Shown: in pieces, positions 6,380 to 9,371 of the stretch
How positions within the stretch are numbered: the first letter of the stretch is position 1
Layout: each line of letters starts with the position of its first letter
DNA from: Clostridiaceae bacterium
GTDB lineage: Bacteria > Bacillota > Clostridia > Lachnospirales > Lachnospiraceae
Direction of reading: 5' to 3'
Length of the DNA: 9,371 nucleotides
Assembly (NCBI GenBank): GCA_018378255.1
Contig: JAGZXV010000215.1
Span: 1 to 9,371 of the forward strand
Translations under genes and position numbers: made by a program
Notes under the pieces: generated by a model
Databases searched by the model: none
Told to the model about the DNA's origin: nothing
Seen by the model: the letters and a program-made list of their open reading frames with translations, nothing else

Positions 6380-7510
6380 TTATCCTTTCACAGCTTCCCA
6401 CATCGCTATAAAATTCTCAATTGGCACATCCTGCTGCATATTATGAATGGTTGAAAATATAAATCCTCCGTCTTTTCCCAAAATTTCCATATTCCGTTTC
6501 ACCATGTCGCTGACCTGCTGCGGCGTCCCGAATGGCAGGGTATGCTGGGTATCAATTCCGCCGCCCCAAAATACAATATCCTTTCCGAACTCCTGTTTCA
6601 ACCAGACCGGATCCATATCAGCGGCCGTTGTCTGAACCGGATTGAGGGCATCCACGCCTGCTTTTATTAAATCAGGTATCATATTGCTGATGCTGCCGCA
6701 GCTGTGCAGCAGGATTTTCACGTGATATCTGGATTTAATATGGGTATAGAGCCTTTTATGATAGGGCAGGATCAGGCGGCTAAACATTTCATGGGAGATA
6801 AAAGGTCCGGTCTGGGTTCCTAAATCATCGCATTCGCTGATGAAGTCCACGGATTCCCCGTATTCGTCCAGCAGATTGTCCCAGTATTTCATCTTAGCTT
6901 CCAAAAGCCGTTCCAGAAAACGTTCCGCCCGTTCCGGCTCCGCAGCCAGCATGCAGAGCCAATTATCAAAATTGTAAAGCCTCGGCCCGGTCTGCAGAAA
7001 TCCATTTCCGAAATGTTCTGCGATTGTCACCGGATAACCTGCTTTTTGGTACCTCACGGCGTCCTTTTGGCTACCCGGCTTTGGAACCGGCACCTGTGGA
7101 AAACAGTATTTATCATCATCTTCTTCATCCTCCGCACTGATCAGGGGAAAATCCACCATATCATAATACATTCCCCCGTCTTTCGGCATCCGGTAGCCGG
7201 TCCCCCAAATATCTGTCATATAATAATTTTTTTCATCTTCCCAGTCTCTGGCTCCATTATCCTGACGGATTAAATCCAGCTTAACCGACCGGACATCACA
7301 TCCCAGCGCATCTAAAACCCGGTCCGACGCATATACCAATTGGGAAGTTTTACTGCAAAATTCCAAATCCTCTTGAAATCCCAGGTAGTCAAGCAGCTTT
7401 AAGTAGAACTCTTTGGTAAATTTACAGCCCTTGCCTCCTCCAAAATCATAAGGAATCCGGTCGCCTTCCCTGTGTTCAAACGCGCACATCACTCTTTCTT
7501 TATTTGTCAT
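6380..7510 (-). CDS. Uroporphyrinogen decarboxylase-superfamily protein (methyltransferase-like, not HemE)
   Basis: This 376-residue cytoplasmic protein has the URO-D barrel pattern: an N-terminal MTNKERVMCAFEHREGDRIP, central ECDDLGTQTGPFIS (226-239), LLHSCGSI (267-274), GGGIDTQHTLPFGTP (316-330) and the C-terminal IHNMQQDVPIEN (355-366). The arginine-rich N-terminal signature of true HemE (RQAGR) is absent, so haem synthesis is unlikely. The His-x-Cys pair (His269, Cys271) resembles the zinc site of MtaA/MtbA corrinoid methyltransferases, but the third Cys expected near the C-terminus is not seen; His356 occupies that region. No corrinoid protein is visible here. It is the last gene of the tctB-tctA operon, so it may act on the imported compound (inference). 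The start at 7510 has GGGGA 8 bases upstream; an upstream in-frame ATG at 7534, overlapping the tctA stop as TAATG, has no ribosome-binding site. Confidence 0.85.
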   Translation of the reverse strand: MTNKERVMCAFEHREGDRIPYDFGGGKGCKFTKEFYLKLLDYLGFQEDLEFCSKTSQLVYASDRVLDALGCDVRSVKLDLIRQDNGARDWEDEKNYYMTDIWGTGYRMPKDGGMYYDMVDFPLISAEDEEDDDKYCFPQVPVPKPGSQKDAVRYQKAGYPVTIAEHFGNGFLQTGPRLYNFDNWLCMLAAEPERAERFLERLLEAKMKYWDNLLDEYGESVDFISECDDLGTQTGPFISHEMFSRLILPYHKRLYTHIKSRYHVKILLHSCGSISNMIPDLIKAGVDALNPVQTTAADMDPVWLKQEFGKDIVFWGGGIDTQHTLPFGTPQQVSDMVKRNMEILGKDGGFIFSTIHNMQQDVPIENFIAMWEAVKG

Positions 7511-7518
7511 AAAACATT

Positions 7519-7523
7519 TCCCC
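7519..7523 (-). promoter_or_regulatory. Ribosome-binding site deciding the UROD-like start
   Basis: GGGGA lies 8 bases before the ATG at 7510-7508. The alternative ATG at 7534 is preceded by an A/T-rich stretch without a purine-rich site. The downstream start also gives MTNKERV, the usual N-terminus of this family. Confidence 0.5.
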
Positions 7524-7533
7524 ATTTCATACA

Positions 7534-9030
7534 TTATTTATTTTTAGACTGACGGACTGCTTTTCCAATCCCCCATACCAGAGAGCCGATGCCCACGCAG
7601 AGAAACAGACATGATATCGGCCTTGTTATAAACGGAAGCAGACTTCCTTTACTCTGCTGGATTCCTCTTCTCAAATTGGTTTCGATCATAGGACAGAGAA
7701 TAAACCCCAGAATCATCGGCGCATTTGGAAATTTAAATTTCGCAAACAACACGCCTAAAATGCCAAATACCAGAATGCAGGCCACATCAAAAATTCTGCC
7801 CTTCACCCCAAATGCCCCCACCACGCACAGAACCATGACAATTGGGAGAAGTATATGTTTAGGCACCTTAATCACCTGTGTAAACAGCCTTAAACCTCCG
7901 TATTCCAATACCAGCATAATGAGAGTCGCCACAAAAACAGCAGCAAATATGCTGTACACAACAGGACCGTTATTCTTAAACAGCAGCGGGCCGGGTGTGA
8001 GCCCATGGATTGTCAGACCGCCGAGCAGCATGGCTGTTGTGGTATCTCCCGGAATCCCCAGAGACAGCAAAGGAATTAAAGCGCCCCCGACTCCTGCGTT
8101 ATTGGCGGTTTCCGACGCCACTATGCCGTCTATGATTCCGGTGCCGAATTTTTCGGGATATTTTGACTGTTTTTTGGCCGCCACATAGGACAGCATGTTG
8201 GATGTGCCGCCGCCGATTCCCGGCAGTATCCCAATTCCGATGCCAATCAGGGCGGACCGGACAGCATTGGGAATCTGGCTGACAAATTCAGGCCATGTAA
8301 AGCCTAAAAGGCCGTTTTTCTTATAAGAGATCACATCCATTTTCTGTTCTCTGCCTGCCTTTTCCGCTGTAAAAAGGATTTCCGAAACAGCAAACAGGCC
8401 GATGAGAACCGGAAGGATGTTGAATCCGCCGTCCAGCTCGCTGATGCCGAACGTAAATCTTGGAAACGCATCAATGGGAGCAGCGCCGGCCATTGCCAGG
8501 CAGAGTCCGATCACCGCGCTGGCTATTCCCTTCAGCACCGAGCCGCTCACCAGGCTGGAAATCAGGGAAAGTGAAAAAATTCCGACTGCAAAATATTCGT
8601 AAGAGCCAAATTTCAGCGCGATTCCAGCCAGACCCGGGGCGATGAACAAAAGCGCCAGCACACTGATTAAAGTTCCAATGGCGGAAAAAGTAATGCCAAC
8701 GCCAAGAGCTTTCCCTGCCTCTCCTTTCGCAGCCATAGGCGCACCGTCAAAACAAGTGGCTACGGAAGAAGGGGTTCCCGGTATATTAATCAGAATGGCG
8801 GAAATCAGCCCTCCGGAAATACCGCCCACATACAGCCCGACCAGCAGCGCAATTCCCTGTATCGGCTCCATCCCATAACTGATCGGAAGGCACAGGGCCA
8901 CAGCCATCGTTGCCGACAACCCGGGCATGGAACCGAATACGATTCCCAGCACAACACCAAATGTAATGATCATCAGACAGCCCGGAGTGAATATCCGGGC
9001 CAGCCCTGTCATCAATAATTCCACCTGCAT
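7534..9030 (-). CDS. tctA: TctA-family large membrane subunit of a tripartite tricarboxylate-type transporter
   Basis: This 498-residue polytopic membrane protein, mostly hydrophobic, forms the permease of a cation-driven TTT transporter that takes up a carboxylate delivered by a TctC binding protein. Family motifs appear in both halves of the inverted repeat: GSMPGLSATMAVALCLP (33-49), GGLISAILINIPGTPSS (73-89) and FDGAPMAAKGEAGKALG (94-110) in the first; GILPGIGGG, SETANNAGVGGALIPL and LGIPGDTTTAMLLGG in the second. The length is normal for TctA and no key motif is broken. AGGAGG (9043-9038) lies 7 bases before the ATG, and the gene begins 13 bp after tctB. The substrate cannot be told from sequence; TTT systems carry citrate, other di/tricarboxylates or aromatic acids. 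No TctC gene is in the window. Confidence 0.95.
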   Translation of the reverse strand: MQVELLMTGLARIFTPGCLMIITFGVVLGIVFGSMPGLSATMAVALCLPISYGMEPIQGIALLVGLYVGGISGGLISAILINIPGTPSSVATCFDGAPMAAKGEAGKALGVGITFSAIGTLISVLALLFIAPGLAGIALKFGSYEYFAVGIFSLSLISSLVSGSVLKGIASAVIGLCLAMAGAAPIDAFPRFTFGISELDGGFNILPVLIGLFAVSEILFTAEKAGREQKMDVISYKKNGLLGFTWPEFVSQIPNAVRSALIGIGIGILPGIGGGTSNMLSYVAAKKQSKYPEKFGTGIIDGIVASETANNAGVGGALIPLLSLGIPGDTTTAMLLGGLTIHGLTPGPLLFKNNGPVVYSIFAAVFVATLIMLVLEYGGLRLFTQVIKVPKHILLPIVMVLCVVGAFGVKGRIFDVACILVFGILGVLFAKFKFPNAPMILGFILCPMIETNLRRGIQQSKGSLLPFITRPISCLFLCVGIGSLVWGIGKAVRQSKNK

Positions 9031-9043
9031 ACCATCCCCTCCT

Positions 9044-9371
9044 CTACCATAAAATTCCGGCCGGCAGCATCAGATTCAAACCGTACACAAAAGCGTAGTA
9101 GGTAATCACCGACGTGACAATACTGATAGCGGCAAACAAAACCGGTTTTCTTTTATTCACAGGCGCCAGAGGCCACATCTGAATGAACATATAGAAGGGC
9201 GTGGCCACGAGGAATCCAACTGGTTTCAAAAGCAGAATATAGATCAAAAGGAGCAGGGAATTCAAAATCATCCTTAAATATCCGTTCCTGGTTTCTTTCA
9301 GCTCTTCCTCCGACCGACCGTCTTTCTGACAGAGTTTGGACGCATAAAGCCCTTCTTTTATAATCCCCAGC
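9044..9371 (-). CDS. tctB: TctB-family small membrane subunit, partial (5' end beyond right edge)
   Basis: The frame is open from the right edge to a TAG stop, giving 108 C-terminal residues of a protein whose family is usually about 150-170 long. A hydrophilic stretch with many Lys/Glu (to about visible residue 32) is followed by hydrophobic segments starting MILNSLLLLIYILLLKP, then YMFIQMWPLAP, then a last membrane segment ending GLNLMLPAGILW, which is the typical TctB C-terminus. The internal ATG at 9271 is probably not the start because the frame continues upstream without a stop. The identification leans on the adjoining TctA; TctB proteins are poorly conserved. It would pair with TctA in the membrane. 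Confidence 0.85.
   Translation of the reverse strand, partial: LGIIKEGLYASKLCQKDGRSEEELKETRNGYLRMILNSLLLLIYILLLKPVGFLVATPFYMFIQMWPLAPVNKRKPVLFAAISIVTSVITYYAFVYGLNLMLPAGILW

Noticed and set aside
6380..7510. HemE, the haem-pathway uroporphyrinogen decarboxylase
   Set aside because: The conserved RQAGR-type N-terminal signature is absent, while a His-x-Cys-Gly motif typical of the methyltransferase-like branch is present. The transporter context also does not fit haem synthesis.
7589..8188. 199-residue plus-strand open frame
   Set aside because: It lies entirely antisense to tctA, whose family motifs are clear, has no recognisable domain and reads as low-complexity reverse-complement translation.
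1..9371. CRISPR arrays, tRNA/rRNA genes, insertion sequences or phage genes
   Set aside because: No regularly spaced repeats, RNA gene signatures, transposase or integrase frames, or terminal inverted repeats were seen. The window is nearly filled by metabolic and regulatory genes.

Overview
All genes in this window lie on the minus strand. The gene types suggest a gut-type, low-to-mid-GC Firmicute, most likely a Lachnospiraceae/Clostridia member: a YesM/YesN-style two-component system, a lipoprotein with an alanine/threonine-rich linker, strong AGGAGG ribosome-binding sites and tight overlapping operons. The taxon is inferred from style, not from a search.

In transcription order (right to left) there are three blocks. 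(1) 9371-6380: the 3' end of an operon with a partial TctB-like subunit, a full TctA-like subunit of a tripartite tricarboxylate-type transporter, and a uroporphyrinogen-decarboxylase-superfamily protein that is probably a methyltransferase-type enzyme and not HemE. The block ends at a 15-bp-stem rho-independent terminator (6319-6364). (2) 6286-678: a new promoter (TTGCAA, 17 bp, TATAAT) drives a four-gene cassette: a membrane sensor histidine kinase of the LytS/YesM family, two periplasmic-binding-protein-fold proteins, and a YesN-type response regulator (receiver plus AraC-type DNA-binding domain). The kinase and the two binding proteins overlap at their stop/start codons. (3) 677-1: an AT-rich 158-bp leader followed by the start of an MglB-like galactose/glucose-binding lipoprotein gene that runs off the left edge.

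Blocks 2 and 3 read as a sugar-sensing unit. One or both anchored binding proteins would sense sugar outside the cell and act on the kinase. The kinase would phosphorylate the regulator, and the regulator would activate the adjacent mglB-type transport gene. Two sequence details support this. The second sensor binding protein is itself MglB-like, with almost all sugar-contact residues and the calcium loop of E. coli MglB. The mglB leader carries a perfect 10-bp direct repeat with a 21-bp period, placed where an AraC-family activator would sit.

The oddest point is the left-edge lipoprotein. Its signal peptide and linker run straight into the middle of the MglB fold, so about 80-90 residues of the N-terminal lobe, including the first strand and two sugar-contact positions, are missing although the frame is open and the ribosome-binding site is excellent.
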